Shown: positions 38,786-48,478 of the stretch, piece after piece | Layout of the letters: the number at the start of each line of letters is the position of its first letter | Numbering within the stretch: the stretch's first letter is position 1 | Assembly: GCF_019711435.1 (NCBI RefSeq) | Contig: NZ_JAIGNK010000004.1 | Location: forward strand, 1-64,000 | Length of the DNA: 64,000 nt | Direction of reading: 5' to 3' | Origin: Qipengyuania polymorpha | GTDB lineage: Bacteria > Pseudomonadota > Alphaproteobacteria > Sphingomonadales > Sphingomonadaceae | Made by a program: the position numbers and the translations under genes | The notes under the pieces: generated by a model | The model's input: only the letters and a program-made list of their open reading frames with translations | The model's database searches: none | Told to the model about the DNA's origin: nothing

Positions 38786-40390
38786 TTAGGGAGCTCTCTT
38801 CTTGGTGAGGGCAGCGATGCGCTGCCTGTCGATGGCGCCGACCGCGAAGGCCATGCCGAAATAGACCACTGCCGAACAGCCGACGAGCACGAGCAGCGCG
38901 CCCAGTCGCTCGAACAGTCCGGCGGAATACCAGCCGGTTAGCAAATCGCGCGCGAACCACAAGGCGGCGCCCATGGCGGCAGCGGCGACAAGTTGGCGCC
39001 CCACGCGGCCCAGCAGCGCGAGCGGGACGGTGTAATAGCCGCGCTTGACCAGCACGGCGTAGAGATAGCCGACGTTGATCCACGCGCCGATGACGCTGGC
39101 GGCGGCAATTCCTGACACGCCATATCCCAGCGGCTCGATGGTGAGGCCGGGCAGGGTGAGGCCGATGTTCCAGATGCAGCTCGCCACGAATACGAACAAG
39201 GAGATGAAGGCGGCGTAGACCGGCGTCCTCGTATCCGAACGGGCGTAGAAATTGGGCACCAGAACCTTGACCAGAACGTAGGCGGGCAGGCCGAGCACGA
39301 GCACGCCCAGCACCGAGCCTGCTGCAGCAGCATCTTCAATCGTGAAGCGTCCGCCCTGGAAAATCATCGTAATGAAAGGCGTCGCGCAAATCGCCATGGC
39401 GACCGCTGCAGGAATGGTCAGCAGCATCGACAGCTCGATTGCGTCGGACTGGATACGGTCCGCGCCTTCCTTGTTATTGCCGCCGACGAACTTCGACAGC
39501 GTCGGCAAGATGGCGGTCGACAGCGCGATGCCGATGATACCGAGCGGCAGCTGGTTCAGCCGGTCGGCGTAGTTCATGTGGCTGACCGAGCCCTCGTAGA
39601 GCTGGTTGAGGAAGTAGAGCTGGACCAGCGTGTTGATCTGGTAGGCGCCGCCACCGATGGCTGCGGGCAGGGCGATGATCGACAGCCGCTTCACCTCGGG
39701 CGTGATGCGCGGCCACAGGATACGCGGGCGGAAGCCTTCCACCCGGGTCCAGATATAGAGCCACAAAAGCTGCAGCACGCCTGCCACGGGCACGGCCCAG
39801 GCGACGACGAAGCCGACCTTCTCCACGCTCCAGCCGAGCGTTGCCGCGGCGTATTCGCTGCCGAGCAGCGCCGCGATGAGGACGAGGTTGAGGATTATCG
39901 GGAAGCTTGCTCCGGGCGCAAACCGGCTGACCGAATTCAGCATGCCGGTGAACAGCGTCACCAGGCTGACCAGCAGGATGTAGGGGAACATGATGCGGGC
40001 GAACTGCACCGCCATGTCGAATTCGGTCGGATCAATGGGCTTTTCCGCCAGCACCCAGATGACCCAGGGCATGGCAATCATCATCACCGCACACAGCAGG
40101 ATGAGGACCGGCAGGAAGATGCTCAGCACATCGTCGGAAAAGCTGCGTGCGCTCTCAAGGCCGCCGTCCCCGTGGAGGCGCTTGGAGAACATCGGCACGA
40201 AGGCGGCCGAGAACGCTCCTTCCGCGAACAGGCGGCGGAAGACATTGGGGATGATGAAGGCCTGGAACCACGCATCGGTCACCGCATTGGCGCCGAGCAC
40301 GCGGCTGAAGATCATCTCGCGCGCCATGCCGGCGACGCGGCTCACCATGGTGAGCGAGCCGATCGTCCCGACATGTTTGAGCAGGCTCAT
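38786..40390 (-). CDS. murJ: Lipid II flippase MurJ (MviN)
   Basis: 534 residues with about 14 membrane helices. MSLLKHVGTIGSLTMVSRVAGMAREMIFSRVLGANAVTDAWFQAFIIPNVFRRLFAEGAFSAAFVPMF is the canonical MurJ N terminus with the arginine-lined cavity (R in FRRLFAEG). SYLNRLNQLPLGIIGIALSTAILPTLS-type segments follow (ADRLNQLPLGIIGI). Moves lipid II across the inner membrane for peptidoglycan synthesis. Located 22 nt from secB. Confidence 0.97.
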   Translation of the reverse strand: MSLLKHVGTIGSLTMVSRVAGMAREMIFSRVLGANAVTDAWFQAFIIPNVFRRLFAEGAFSAAFVPMFSKRLHGDGGLESARSFSDDVLSIFLPVLILLCAVMMIAMPWVIWVLAEKPIDPTEFDMAVQFARIMFPYILLVSLVTLFTGMLNSVSRFAPGASFPIILNLVLIAALLGSEYAAATLGWSVEKVGFVVAWAVPVAGVLQLLWLYIWTRVEGFRPRILWPRITPEVKRLSIIALPAAIGGGAYQINTLVQLYFLNQLYEGSVSHMNYADRLNQLPLGIIGIALSTAILPTLSKFVGGNNKEGADRIQSDAIELSMLLTIPAAVAMAICATPFITMIFQGGRFTIEDAAAAGSVLGVLVLGLPAYVLVKVLVPNFYARSDTRTPVYAAFISLFVFVASCIWNIGLTLPGLTIEPLGYGVSGIAAASVIGAWINVGYLYAVLVKRGYYTVPLALLGRVGRQLVAAAAMGAALWFARDLLTGWYSAGLFERLGALLVLVGCSAVVYFGMAFAVGAIDRQRIAALTKKRAP

Positions 40391-40412
40391 GGCCTAGCTG
40401 GTCTCTCGTCTA

Positions 40413-40943
40413 TCAGGCGTCGCCGGCCGGCGCGGGCGCGGTCTGGCCCTGCTGCGCCGCGCGGGCCTGGAGCTGCTGCTGGTAGAGGGCATCGAAATCC
40501 ATCGGATCGAGCATCAGCGGCGGGTAACCGGTGTTCTGCGTGGCTTCGGCAATGATCGAGCGCGCGAAGGGGAACAGCAGGCGCGGGGTCTCGGCAAAGA
40601 GGAAGCCATGTGCGTGCTCGTCGGGCACGTTGCGGATGCCGACGAGACCGCAATAGGACAGCTCGACGAGGTAGAGATTGCCCTTCTCGGTGTCGGCGCG
40701 GACGATGAGCTTGAGTTCGACCTCGTGAATTTCCTCGTTCACGCGTTCCGAAGCGATGTTGACCTGCACGTCGATCTTCGGCTGTTCCTTCCACTGGAAA
40801 GCCTTCGGAGCGTTCGGGTTCTCGACCGAGAGGTCCTTGATGTACTGGTTGATCAGGCCGACGGTGGGGCGGTTGTCCGCGCCATTCGCACCCGCTGCGG
40901 GGTCGGGGTTGATGTCGGTCAGTACGTCGTTTTCATCGGCCAT
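40413..40943 (-). CDS. secB: Protein-export chaperone SecB
   Basis: 176 residues. GLINQYIKDLSVENPNAPKAFQWKEQPKIDVQVNIASERVNEEIHEVELKLIVRADTEKGNLYLVELSYCGLVGIRNVPDEHAHGFLFAETPRLLFPFARSIIAEATQNTGYPPLMLDPMDFDALYQQQL is a full SecB. It hands unfolded exported proteins to SecA. Divergent from the TimA-like gene (234 nt intergenic). Confidence 0.97.
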   Translation of the reverse strand: MADENDVLTDINPDPAAGANGADNRPTVGLINQYIKDLSVENPNAPKAFQWKEQPKIDVQVNIASERVNEEIHEVELKLIVRADTEKGNLYLVELSYCGLVGIRNVPDEHAHGFLFAETPRLLFPFARSIIAEATQNTGYPPLMLDPMDFDALYQQQLQARAAQQGQTAPAPAGDA

Positions 40944-41177
40944 GGGAAATCACTGCTTTCACGTAAATCGAATCGGAGGTTCCGGCGGCCTTATGGCTGC
41001 CCGGATTGGTTCGTGGGCGCGCCTAGCACTCCGCGCCCAGCGGAGCAATGCGCCGCAAATGGAGCGCGGCAAGTCATTGCCCGTTTGTAATTCCTCCCTA
41101 TCTAAGGCAGGTATATGTGGAACTGCACGCCCCCGTGGCTCGTAGGCAGATAAGAACACCTGATTGGACAGTTAATC

Positions 41178-41837
41178 GTGATCACCGAGATCGTCATTCT
41201 CGCCGTTATCGCCGCCTTTCTCGGGCTGCGCCTCTATTCCGTGCTCGGCGAACGCAGCGAGCATGAAGAAGAGCCTGCGCGCCACCGTTTCGACGCGCCC
41301 GATGGGCAGGTGCCCCCGGCCGCACAGCCTGCAGCCCAGCCCGTCCGCCAGCCGGTGCAGCTGCGCAGCGTGGACAATGCGTCGTCGGCCAATGAAAGCG
41401 CCATTCGCGCGATTGCCAGCGCCGATCCGCGTTTCGACCTGCTGGCCTTCCTCGAAGGCGCCAAGGCCGCCTATGGCATGGTTCTCGAAGCTTTCTGGAA
41501 CGGCGACAAGGAAACCCTGCGCGAGTTGACAGACGATGATGTCTATGCCGGCTTCTCGGCAGCCATCGATGCGCGTGAAGCGGCTGGCGAAAAGCTGGAG
41601 AACCGCCTCATCCGGATCGAGGATGCGACGATCCATTCGGCCGAGCTCGACAAGCGGACCGCGCGGATTGCCGTGCTGTTCGTTTCGGACATTGCCTCGC
41701 TGACGCGCGACAAGGACGGCAATGTCATCGACGGTTCGCTCGACGATGCGGTCGAAAGCCGCGACATCTGGACCTTCACCCGCAATGTCGATGCGCTGGA
41801 CCCGAACTGGGTTCTCGACGAAACCGACCAGGGCTGA
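41178..41837 (+). CDS. Tim44/TimA-like putative adaptor protein
   Basis: 219 residues, GTG start. One N-terminal membrane segment (ITEIVILAVIAAFLGLRLYSVL) followed by a Pro/Ala/Gln linker and a Tim44-like domain (about 85-215): FDLLAFLEGAKAAYGMVLEAFWNGDKETLRELTDDDVYAGFSAAIDAREAAGEKLENRLIRIEDATIHSAEL and SRDIWTFTRNVDALDPNWVLDET. Relatives anchor or assist translocation and quality control at the inner membrane. The alphaproteobacterial block secB / timA / mltA / smr is conserved; function here is inferred. Confidence 0.88.
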   Translation: MITEIVILAVIAAFLGLRLYSVLGERSEHEEEPARHRFDAPDGQVPPAAQPAAQPVRQPVQLRSVDNASSANESAIRAIASADPRFDLLAFLEGAKAAYGMVLEAFWNGDKETLRELTDDDVYAGFSAAIDAREAAGEKLENRLIRIEDATIHSAELDKRTARIAVLFVSDIASLTRDKDGNVIDGSLDDAVESRDIWTFTRNVDALDPNWVLDETDQG

Positions 41838-41867
41838 GCCAAACCCTTAAAATCCGGAGCCAGGAAA

Positions 41868-43052
41868 ATGCATCGTCTCGCCGGGCTGGTCGCAGCCATC
41901 AGTCTCGCGGGATGTACTGCCATTCCCGACGCTCGCCCGCCACTGGACAGCGGCGTAGTAGACCAGCCCGAACCGATACCGGCGGATACCGCGCTTGCAG
42001 CCACGCTGACGGCCGGTCCGCCAATCGAGACCATGCCCTTTGTCGACTGGGATGCTGGGTCGGCGCTCGCGGCGTTCAAGCGGTCTTGCGACAAGATCCT
42101 CTTCCGTGATGACGTGAGCGGGCTGACCCGCCGCATCGACTGGCAGGCACCTTGCGGGGCCGCTGCAAACTGGTCCGGTGATGCCGCCGACTTCTTCCGC
42201 GCGCAATTCGAAACCGTCGTGGTTGGCGACGGGAGTGCCTTTGCCACCGGCTATTACGAGCCCGAAATCCAGGGCAGCCGCGTGCAGGCTCCCGGTTACG
42301 AGGTCCCCGTCTACGCTTATCCCGAAGACCTCGTGCGCGCCTGGCCTGACGATATGCCTGAAGCCGAACGCACCGGACGCCCGCCGCTCGGGCGTTACAA
42401 TGAGGAAGGCGAGTTCGTGCAATATTACGAGCGCTCCGAAATCGTCGCGGGCGCTCTCGACGGCAAGGTTCCGGTCATTGCCTGGGCGGCAGACCCGGTC
42501 GAATTCTTCTTCCTGCAAATACAGGGCAGCGGCCTGCTGCGGCTCCCCGACGGCGGCGTGATGCGCATCGGTTATTCCGGCCAGAACGGCCGTGAATATG
42601 TCGCCATCGGGCGGCCCATGCGCGAACAGGGGCTGATCGGCGACGGGACCGACTATCCGACATCGATGCAGGGCCTGATGGGCTGGCTGCGCGACAATCC
42701 GACACGCGCCGACGAGATCATGAACCTCAACAAGAGCTGGATCTTCTTCCGCGAGCTCGACACCGAGGGGCCGCTGGGGTCGCTCGAAGTGCCTGTCTTC
42801 CGGCAAGACAGCGTGGCGGTGGACCCCAAGTTCGTCCCCTACGGCGCGCCGGTCTGGCTCGACATGGAGGCGGACGTGGCCGACGGCCTCTGGATCGCAC
42901 AGGACACGGGCGGGGCCATCAAGGGCGCCAATCGCTTCGACACTTTCTGGGGCAATGGCGCTGACGCTCGTGAAATTGCGGGCGGCATGAGCAGCAGCGG
43001 GAAGGCCTACCTGCTCTTGCCCAAGGGGACGCTCGCGCGCCTCGAGCAATGA
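41868..43052 (+). CDS. mltA: Membrane-bound lytic murein transglycosylase A
   Basis: 394 residues, lipobox ISLAGC (Cys16). The MltA domain includes FATGYYEPEIQGSRVQAPGYEVPVYAYPEDL, IAWAADPVEFFFLQIQGSGLLRLPDGG, NKSWIFFRELDTEGPLGSLEVPVFRQDSVAVDP, and the 3D domain VAVDPKFVPYGAPVWLD...LWIAQDTGGAIKGANRFDTFWGNGADA with the catalytic Asp. Cleaves peptidoglycan to 1,6-anhydromuropeptides. 30 nt after the TimA-like gene; its stop overlaps smr (ATGA). Confidence 0.95.
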   Translation: MHRLAGLVAAISLAGCTAIPDARPPLDSGVVDQPEPIPADTALAATLTAGPPIETMPFVDWDAGSALAAFKRSCDKILFRDDVSGLTRRIDWQAPCGAAANWSGDAADFFRAQFETVVVGDGSAFATGYYEPEIQGSRVQAPGYEVPVYAYPEDLVRAWPDDMPEAERTGRPPLGRYNEEGEFVQYYERSEIVAGALDGKVPVIAWAADPVEFFFLQIQGSGLLRLPDGGVMRIGYSGQNGREYVAIGRPMREQGLIGDGTDYPTSMQGLMGWLRDNPTRADEIMNLNKSWIFFRELDTEGPLGSLEVPVFRQDSVAVDPKFVPYGAPVWLDMEADVADGLWIAQDTGGAIKGANRFDTFWGNGADAREIAGGMSSSGKAYLLLPKGTLARLEQ

Positions 43053-43603
43053 GTGCGCCGCGTGGCCTGAGCGCCGAAGAAGCGGAGGCCTGGGAAAAGG
43101 TCGCCGCGACCGTCGAGCCGATGCATGCGCGCCCCGTGAAAACGCTCGCCGCCAACCCTGCTCCTGCTCCGGTTCTCCCGAAGAAAATCCTGTTGAAGCC
43201 GCAGCGGCCTGCACCGCCGAAGATGCCCCAACCCAGGCCGGCGCCTAACCCGCCGGGCAATCTTGACGGGCAGTGGGACAAGCGCCTCAAGTCCGGTGCC
43301 ATCCAGCCCGACTTCACGCTCGACTTGCACGGGCATGGTCTCGATGCCGCCTACGACCAGCTGATGAGCGGGATTGCGCAGGCCCGCGCCATGGGAGCGC
43401 GCACAATCCTGCTGGTGACCGGCAAGCCGCGCCCGGTCGACCCTGCCGACCGTGGCAGCAAGCGCGGGGCAATCCGGGCCAAGGTGCTCGACTGGCTGGC
43501 ACATTCGGGCCACCATTCGGCCATTGCCGCCGTGCGCCGCGCCCATATCCGCCACGGCGGCGAGGGGGCGCTCTACATCGTGCTCAGGCGGCAGCGCGGA
43601 TAA
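43049..43603 (+). CDS. Smr domain protein (MutS2-type nuclease/nicking domain)
   Basis: 184 residues. N-terminal MSAPRGLSAEEAEAWEKVAATVEP and a Pro-rich linker precede an Smr domain: PDFTLDLHGHGLDAAYDQLMSGIAQARAMGARTILLVTGKPR, SKRGAIRAKVLDWLAHSGHHSAIAAVRRAHIRHGGEGALYIVLRR. The LDLHG and HGGEGALYI motifs are the hallmark; such proteins are RNA or DNA endonucleases in other species. ATGA overlap with mltA. Its 3' end overlaps the convergent Pr6Pr gene by 20 nt. Confidence 0.92.
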   Translation: MSAPRGLSAEEAEAWEKVAATVEPMHARPVKTLAANPAPAPVLPKKILLKPQRPAPPKMPQPRPAPNPPGNLDGQWDKRLKSGAIQPDFTLDLHGHGLDAAYDQLMSGIAQARAMGARTILLVTGKPRPVDPADRGSKRGAIRAKVLDWLAHSGHHSAIAAVRRAHIRHGGEGALYIVLRRQRG

Positions 43604-44207
43604 GCTTGCGCACGAGCAGCAGCAAGGCGGCGACGGCCATGAAGATGATGGCGAGCCCGACCATGTTGAGCAGGACCATTCCCAGCCCGAGGCTAGGCTG
43701 ATCGAGGAAGAAATAGGGATAGAACCCCGTCAACGCGCCATTCACCAGTGCGAAGGCGCCGTAAATCACCGGCACCAGCATCACGATGGGTAGCGAGCGC
43801 CAACCGGCGAGGCCGTCGCGCGAGAACAGCAGCCACCAGAGCACGCCGCCTGCAGGCACCAGCGTGTGGTGGGCGATATTGGTCCACCAGTCGATACCTT
43901 CGGGGTGGTGCGCGGAAGCGAGCAGCAGGTGATAGACCGCCGCGATAATCACCAGCGCAGCGGCCAGCGCGAAAGGCACGCGAGGTTCAACTCGCCCGCT
44001 CACGGCTATCCAGCCGAAGACCAGTCCGGCTGCGAGATTGCCCCAGATGGTGAAGAACTGGAACATCCAGCCGACGACCGGGAAGAAGGCATCCCCGCGC
44101 TGCATATTGCCCGCCACCTGCGCGACGAGCGAGCCGATGGCGAGGATGGAGACGAGCGCGGCAAGGCTGCGCGAGGGCCCGGATGAGGTGATGTCCATTT
44201 TCGCCAC
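43584..44207 (-). CDS. Pr6Pr/FAR-17a/AIG1-like integral membrane protein
   Basis: 207 residues with six membrane segments (LAALVSILAIGSLVAQVAG, FFPVVGWMFQFFTIWGNLAAGLVFGWIAV, RVPFALAAALVIIAAVYHLLLA, HTLVPAGGVLWWLLFS, LPIVMLVPVIYGAFALVNGALTGFYPYFFLD, GMVLLNMVGLAIIFMAVAALLLLVRKL). F-T-x-x-x-N and the conserved His of NIAHHTLVPAGGVLWWLLF fit the Pr6Pr family. Eukaryotic relatives hydrolyse fatty-acid esters; bacterial role unknown. Confidence 0.82.
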   Translation of the reverse strand: MAKMDITSSGPSRSLAALVSILAIGSLVAQVAGNMQRGDAFFPVVGWMFQFFTIWGNLAAGLVFGWIAVSGRVEPRVPFALAAALVIIAAVYHLLLASAHHPEGIDWWTNIAHHTLVPAGGVLWWLLFSRDGLAGWRSLPIVMLVPVIYGAFALVNGALTGFYPYFFLDQPSLGLGMVLLNMVGLAIIFMAVAALLLLVRKLIRAAA

Positions 44208-44239
44208 CTAGCCGCGCCGGTCCCCGTGGCCAAGCCAGC

Positions 44240-44268
44240 AAAAAGCCCCCGCCTTGCGGACGGGGGCT
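44240..44268 (-). terminator. Rho-independent terminator of katG
   Basis: AGCCCCCG (44244-44251) pairs with CGGGGGCT (44261-44268), with five T's on the minus strand (44240-44244). It lies 31 nt past the katG stop. Confidence 0.9.
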
Positions 44269-44298
44269 CCCTACAGTCCCGAAGGGTCCTTGGCGGCC

Positions 44299-46515
44299 CT
44301 ACTTATGGTACTTCGCGTAAGTGAGGTCGAAGCGATCGGCGTCCATGACCTTGGCCCAGGCCTTGACGAAATCGCGCACGAACTTCTCCTCATTGCCATT
44401 CTCGGCATAGACTTCGGCCACAGCGCGCAGGCGCGAGTTTGAACCGAAGACGAGATCGGTGCGCGTCGCGCGCCACAGTTCCTTGCCGGTCTTGCGGCAG
44501 GTGCCGACAAATTCCTCGTCGCCGCTCTCGTCGACCGCATCCCAAATCACGCCCATCGAGAGCAGGTTGGTGAAGAAGCTGTTGTCGAGCTTGCCCGGCG
44601 TTTCGGTGAGGACGCCCATCTTGTGGCCATGCGTCGTGTGCCTGGTGACCGCACCCATGGCGCGCAGGCCCCCGACCAATACGGTCATCTCCGGGATCGA
44701 CAAGCCGAGCAGGTGGGCGCGGTCGACCAGCATGTCCTCGGTTTTCACCGAGGCCTTGGTCTTGAGGTAGTTGCGGAAACCGTCGGCGAACGGTTCCAGC
44801 GGCTCCCAGCTTTCCGCGTCGAAGTCTTCCGCCTTCGCATCGCCACGACCCGTGGTGACGGGGACGGAGATGTCGAATCCCGCATCCTTCGCCGCCTTCT
44901 CGACCGCAGCCGAGCCGGCGATGACAATGGCGTCGGCCATCGAAATGCCACCGCGGATCTCGTCGAGCTTGTTCAGAACCTTACCGAGCTCTTCGGGATC
45001 ATTGACCTTCCAGTTCCTGATCTCGTCGAAGCGGATATGCGCGCCGTTGGCGCCGCCGCGATGGTCCGAATTGCGGTAGGTCGAGGCCGAGGCCCAGGCT
45101 GCCTTCACCAGTTCGGCAATCGACAGCCCGCTATCGAGCACCTTCGACTTGAACGATGAGACATCGCTGTCCGAAACCTGCGTGCCGGCCGGGACGGGAT
45201 CCTGCCAGATCAGGTCTTCCTCGGGAACCTCGGGGCCGAGATAGCGGACCTTGGGTCCCATGTCGCGGTGGCACAGCTTGAACCATGCGCGCGCGAAGGC
45301 GTCGTCGAGCGCCGCCTGGTCGTCACGGAAACGCTCGGAAATCTTGCGATATTCCGGGTCGCGCTTCAGAGCCATGTCGGCGGTGGTCATCATCGTCGGG
45401 ACCTTCTTGGACGGGTCGCGCGCATCGGGCGCCATGTCCTCGGGGTCCGGATTGACCGGCTGCCACTGGTTTGCGCCCGCGGGCGACTGGACCAGCTCGT
45501 AGTCATATTTGAACAGCAGGCGGAAATAGTCGCCGCCCCACTGCGTCGGGTTCGGGGTCCATGCGCCCTCGATGCCCGAAGTGGTGATGTGGCCCTTGCC
45601 GATCTCGTCGGGATCGGTGAGCCAGCCGAAGCCCATGCGGTGCAGCGTCTCGCCTTCGGGTGCGCTGCCGAAGGTGTCGGCGGGCTTGGCGCCATGCGCC
45701 TTGCCGAAGGCATGCCCGCCCGCGGTAAGGGCAACGGTTTCCTCGTCGTTCATCGCCATGCGGGAGAAGGTTTCGCGCATGTCGCGGGCCATGCCTTCGG
45801 CATCATGCGGATTGCCGCCCGGTCCTTCCGGATTGACGTAGATGAGGCCCATCTGGATCGCGGCGAGCGGGTTTTCCAGCGCCATGCCCTCGTCGGGCTG
45901 GATGCGGGTTTCGGCGCCCGTATCGACCCACTTTTCCTCGGTGCCCCAATAGACGGTTTCCGGATCGAAGACGTCCTTGCGGCCGCCGCCGAAACCGAAG
46001 ACGGGGCCGCCCATCGATTCGATGGCGACATTGCCAGTGAGGATGAAGAGGTCGGCCCAGCTGATGTGCTTGCCGTATTTCTGCTTGATCGGCCACAGCA
46101 GCCGGCGCGCCTTGTCGAGATTGCCGTTGTCGGGCCAGCTGTTCAAGGGGGCGAAGCGCTGCTGGCCGCTGCCGCCGCCGCCGCGCCCGTCGCCGGTGCG
46201 ATAGGTGCCCGCTGCGTGCCAGGCCATGCGGATGAAGAAGGGGCCGTAGTGGCCATAGTCTGCCGGCCACCATTCCTGGCTGTCGGTCATCAAATCGGTG
46301 AGGTCCTGCTTCAGCGCCTTGTAGTCGAGCGCGTTGAAGGCTTCGCAATAGTCGAAGTCGTCACCCATCGGGTCGGCCGCGCGGCCACCCTCGGTCAGGA
46401 TCTCGAGGTCGAGCTGGTCCGGCCACCAGTCACGGTTGCGGCGTCCGAAAAGCCCGCGTGTCCCGCTATCTCCGTGAAAGGGGCATCCGCTGATATCTCC
46501 GGTCTTTGCGTCCAT
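44299..46515 (-). CDS. katG: Catalase-peroxidase KatG
   Basis: 738 residues from the ATG at 46515 (GGAGAGAG upstream). Distal haem site [11 protein letters not shown], followed by [34 protein letters not shown], the Y of [11 protein letters not shown] and the M of [11 protein letters not shown], giving the Met-Tyr-Trp adduct needed for catalase activity; the proximal His is in [11 protein letters not shown]. The duplicated C-terminal half is present. It removes hydrogen peroxide. It sits at the 3' end of the ahpC-ahpF-katG minus-strand block but has its own upstream region. Confidence 0.98.
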   Translation of the reverse strand: MDAKTGDISGCPFHGDSGTRGLFGRRNRDWWPDQLDLEILTEGGRAADPMGDDFDYCEAFNALDYKALKQDLTDLMTDSQEWWPADYGHYGPFFIRMAWHAAGTYRTGDGRGGGGSGQQRFAPLNSWPDNGNLDKARRLLWPIKQKYGKHISWADLFILTGNVAIESMGGPVFGFGGGRKDVFDPETVYWGTEEKWVDTGAETRIQPDEGMALENPLAAIQMGLIYVNPEGPGGNPHDAEGMARDMRETFSRMAMNDEETVALTAGGHAFGKAHGAKPADTFGSAPEGETLHRMGFGWLTDPDEIGKGHITTSGIEGAWTPNPTQWGGDYFRLLFKYDYELVQSPAGANQWQPVNPDPEDMAPDARDPSKKVPTMMTTADMALKRDPEYRKISERFRDDQAALDDAFARAWFKLCHRDMGPKVRYLGPEVPEEDLIWQDPVPAGTQVSDSDVSSFKSKVLDSGLSIAELVKAAWASASTYRNSDHRGGANGAHIRFDEIRNWKVNDPEELGKVLNKLDEIRGGISMADAIVIAGSAAVEKAAKDAGFDISVPVTTGRGDAKAEDFDAESWEPLEPFADGFRNYLKTKASVKTEDMLVDRAHLLGLSIPEMTVLVGGLRAMGAVTRHTTHGHKMGVLTETPGKLDNSFFTNLLSMGVIWDAVDESGDEEFVGTCRKTGKELWRATRTDLVFGSNSRLRAVAEVYAENGNEEKFVRDFVKAWAKVMDADRFDLTYAKYHK

Positions 46516-46592
46516 GAAAGCTCTCTCCTCTATAAAAGACTCGGTCTCCCGTCCGAGAATGAGAGCACAGTGAACCCCGCCTTCTAATCCGT

Positions 46593-46621
46593 CCAATCGA
46601 TTAAACGGTTCAAATTGATTG
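46593..46621 (-). promoter_or_regulatory. Dyad in the katG upstream region (possible peroxide-regulator site)
   Basis: CCAATCGATT and AATTGATTG form an imperfect inverted repeat, about 80-105 bp upstream of the katG ATG. Spacing and symmetry are compatible with a LysR-family (OxyR-like) operator, but no OxyR gene is in view and the match to the consensus is not exact. Confidence 0.3.
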
Positions 46622-46660
46622 CCTGAGGCGATTTTGCGGCAGGTCAAGCTCTCGCAAGCA

Positions 46661-46695
46661 AAAGCGCCGCCATCCCGCTGGAATGACGGCGCTTT
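46661..46695 (-). terminator. Terminator downstream of ahpF
   Basis: AAAGCGCCGCCAT (46661-46673) pairs with ATGACGGCGCTTT (46683-46695), 12 of 13 bp, with T's on the minus strand. 22 nt past the ahpF stop. Confidence 0.85.
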
Positions 46696-46716
46696 CATGT
46701 CCGGATTATGGCCGGG

Positions 46717-48306
46717 TCAGGCAGCTTGCGCGATATCCTCGGCAGGCTCGGTGCGGATGAGATAGTCGAAGGCCGAGAGACCGGCTTTCGAGCCTTCGCC
46801 CATCGCCACGACGATCTGCTTGTAGGGCACGTCGGTGACATCGCCCGCGCCGAAGATGCCGGGCAGATTGGTGCGGCCTTCCTCGTCGGTGACGATCTCG
46901 CCGAATTTCGTCAGTTCGAGGCCGCTGCCCTCGAGCCATTCGGTATTCGGCACGAGGCCGATTTGCACAAACACGCCTTCCAGATCGATCCGGCGTTCTT
47001 CGCCGCTCTTGCGGTCCTTCACGACGAGCCCGTCGACCTTGCCATCCTTGCCGGTAATCTCGGTGGTCTGGCCGCTGGTGACGATTTCGACATTGCTCAT
47101 GCTCCGCAGCTTCTTCTGGAGCACTTCATCGGCACGCAGCTTGTCGTCATATTCGATGAGCGTGACGTGGCCGACGATCTTGGCAAGGTCGATGGCGGCC
47201 TCGACACCCGAATTGCCGCCGCCGATGACCGCGATCCGCTTGCCCTTGAAAAGTGGGCCGTCGCAGTGCGGGCAATAGGCCACGCCCTTGTTGCGATATT
47301 CGGCCTCGCCCGGAACGCCGAGGTTCCGCCAGCGCGCGCCGGTTGCAAGGATGAGGCTGCGGGCCTTGAGCGAAGCGCCATTGCCGAGTTCGACCGTATG
47401 CAAGCCGCCTTCTTCCTTGGCGGGCACGAGCTTCACTGCCTTGGCGAGGTTCATCAGGTCGATTTCGTTCTCGCCGACCTGGCTTTCGAGCTGGCCAGCC
47501 AGCTTCGGGCCTTCGGTGTAGGCGGTGCCGGGCAGGTTCTCGATGCCGAGCGTGTCGTGCAGCTGGCCGCCGAAGCGTTCAGCCGCGATACCGGTGCGAA
47601 AGCCCTTGCGCGCGGTATAGATGCCCGAGGCTGCACCGGCGGGCCCGCCGCCGATGATGAGCACTTCGAACGGGTCCTTGGCGGCGAGCTTCTCGGCTGC
47701 CTTTGCGTCTGCGCCAGTGTCGACCTTGGCGAGGATTTCAGCGAGCTCCATCTTGCCGTTGTAGAACGGCTCGCCGTTGAGGAAGGTCGCGGGCACGGCC
47801 ATCACGTCGCGTTGCTCGACCTCGTCCTTGTAAGTACCGCCCTCGATGAGCGTTGCGGTGACGCGCGGATTCTCGAGCGCCATCAGCGTCAGCGCCTGCA
47901 CCACGTCGGGGCAGTTGTGGCACGAGAGCGAGAAATACATCTCGAAATGGAAATTGCCTTCGAGGCCGCGGACCTGTTCGAGCAGGTCGGCATCGACCTT
48001 GGGCGGATGACCGCCGGCCCAGAGCAGCGCGAGCACGAGCGAAGTGAACTCGTGACCCATCGGTAGGCCCGCAAAGCGCACCCACTTCTCCGCATCGCTG
48101 GCGCGGCGGATGACGAAGCTGGGCTTGCGTTCGTCGGTGCCGTCGAAGCTGGCGGACACCATATCGTGCAGCGCGGCAATCTCTTCGAGCAGTTCGCGCG
48201 TCGCCTGCGACTTCTCGTCGTCACCGAGCGAAGCGACCAGCTCTACCGGCTCGCGCAGGTTCGCAAGATAGGTCTTCAGCTGCTGGGTCAGGTTTGCATC
48301 GAGCAT
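46717..48306 (-). CDS. ahpF: Alkyl hydroperoxide reductase subunit F
   Basis: 529 residues from [17 protein letters not shown] at 48306. The N-terminal two thioredoxin folds carry the redox pair C129-HN-C132 (E. coli AhpF uses 129/132), the FAD site [19 protein letters not shown], the NADH site [17 protein letters not shown] and the second redox centre CPHC near 350. Reduces AhpC using NADH. Separated from ahpC by 172 nt containing a partial terminator. Confidence 0.97.
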   Translation of the reverse strand: MLDANLTQQLKTYLANLREPVELVASLGDDEKSQATRELLEEIAALHDMVSASFDGTDERKPSFVIRRASDAEKWVRFAGLPMGHEFTSLVLALLWAGGHPPKVDADLLEQVRGLEGNFHFEMYFSLSCHNCPDVVQALTLMALENPRVTATLIEGGTYKDEVEQRDVMAVPATFLNGEPFYNGKMELAEILAKVDTGADAKAAEKLAAKDPFEVLIIGGGPAGAASGIYTARKGFRTGIAAERFGGQLHDTLGIENLPGTAYTEGPKLAGQLESQVGENEIDLMNLAKAVKLVPAKEEGGLHTVELGNGASLKARSLILATGARWRNLGVPGEAEYRNKGVAYCPHCDGPLFKGKRIAVIGGGNSGVEAAIDLAKIVGHVTLIEYDDKLRADEVLQKKLRSMSNVEIVTSGQTTEITGKDGKVDGLVVKDRKSGEERRIDLEGVFVQIGLVPNTEWLEGSGLELTKFGEIVTDEEGRTNLPGIFGAGDVTDVPYKQIVVAMGEGSKAGLSAFDYLIRTEPAEDIAQAA

Positions 48307-48358
48307 GGACGGACTCCGGGCGTTGGTTGCGATGGGGCTTTGAAAAAATTGGATTTGG

Positions 48359-48399
48359 AAAAAGGCCCGGGGCGGGGGGGAGGGAGTGCCCCGGGCCTT
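48359..48399 (-). terminator. Strong hairpin/attenuator between ahpC and ahpF
   Basis: AAGGCCCGGGG (48362-48372) pairs perfectly with CCCCGGGCCTT (48389-48399), followed on the minus strand by TTTTT and T-rich sequence; the loop is G/C-rich. This should reduce read-through into ahpF so that AhpC is made in excess. A second 8-bp hairpin, GGTGGGCG/CGCCCACC (48435-48442 with 48453-48460), lies closer to ahpC. Confidence 0.85.
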
Positions 48400-48434
48400 C
48401 CAGCGACCCGAGATTATGGCTCTCGGGCTCTTGG

Positions 48435-48460
48435 GGTGGGCGCCACTATGTTCGCCCACC
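48435..48460 (-). other. Hairpin just downstream of ahpC
   Basis: GGTGGGCG (48435-48442) pairs with CGCCCACC (48453-48460), loop 10 nt, no U-tract. It may stabilise the ahpC 3' end. Confidence 0.5.
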
Positions 48461-48478
48461 TTAACGGGAGGTTTCCGC

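Noticed and set aside
44299..46698. Longer KatG start at 46698
   Set aside because: The extra residues run through the ahpF terminator hairpin; the ATG at 46515 matches KatG and has a ribosome site.
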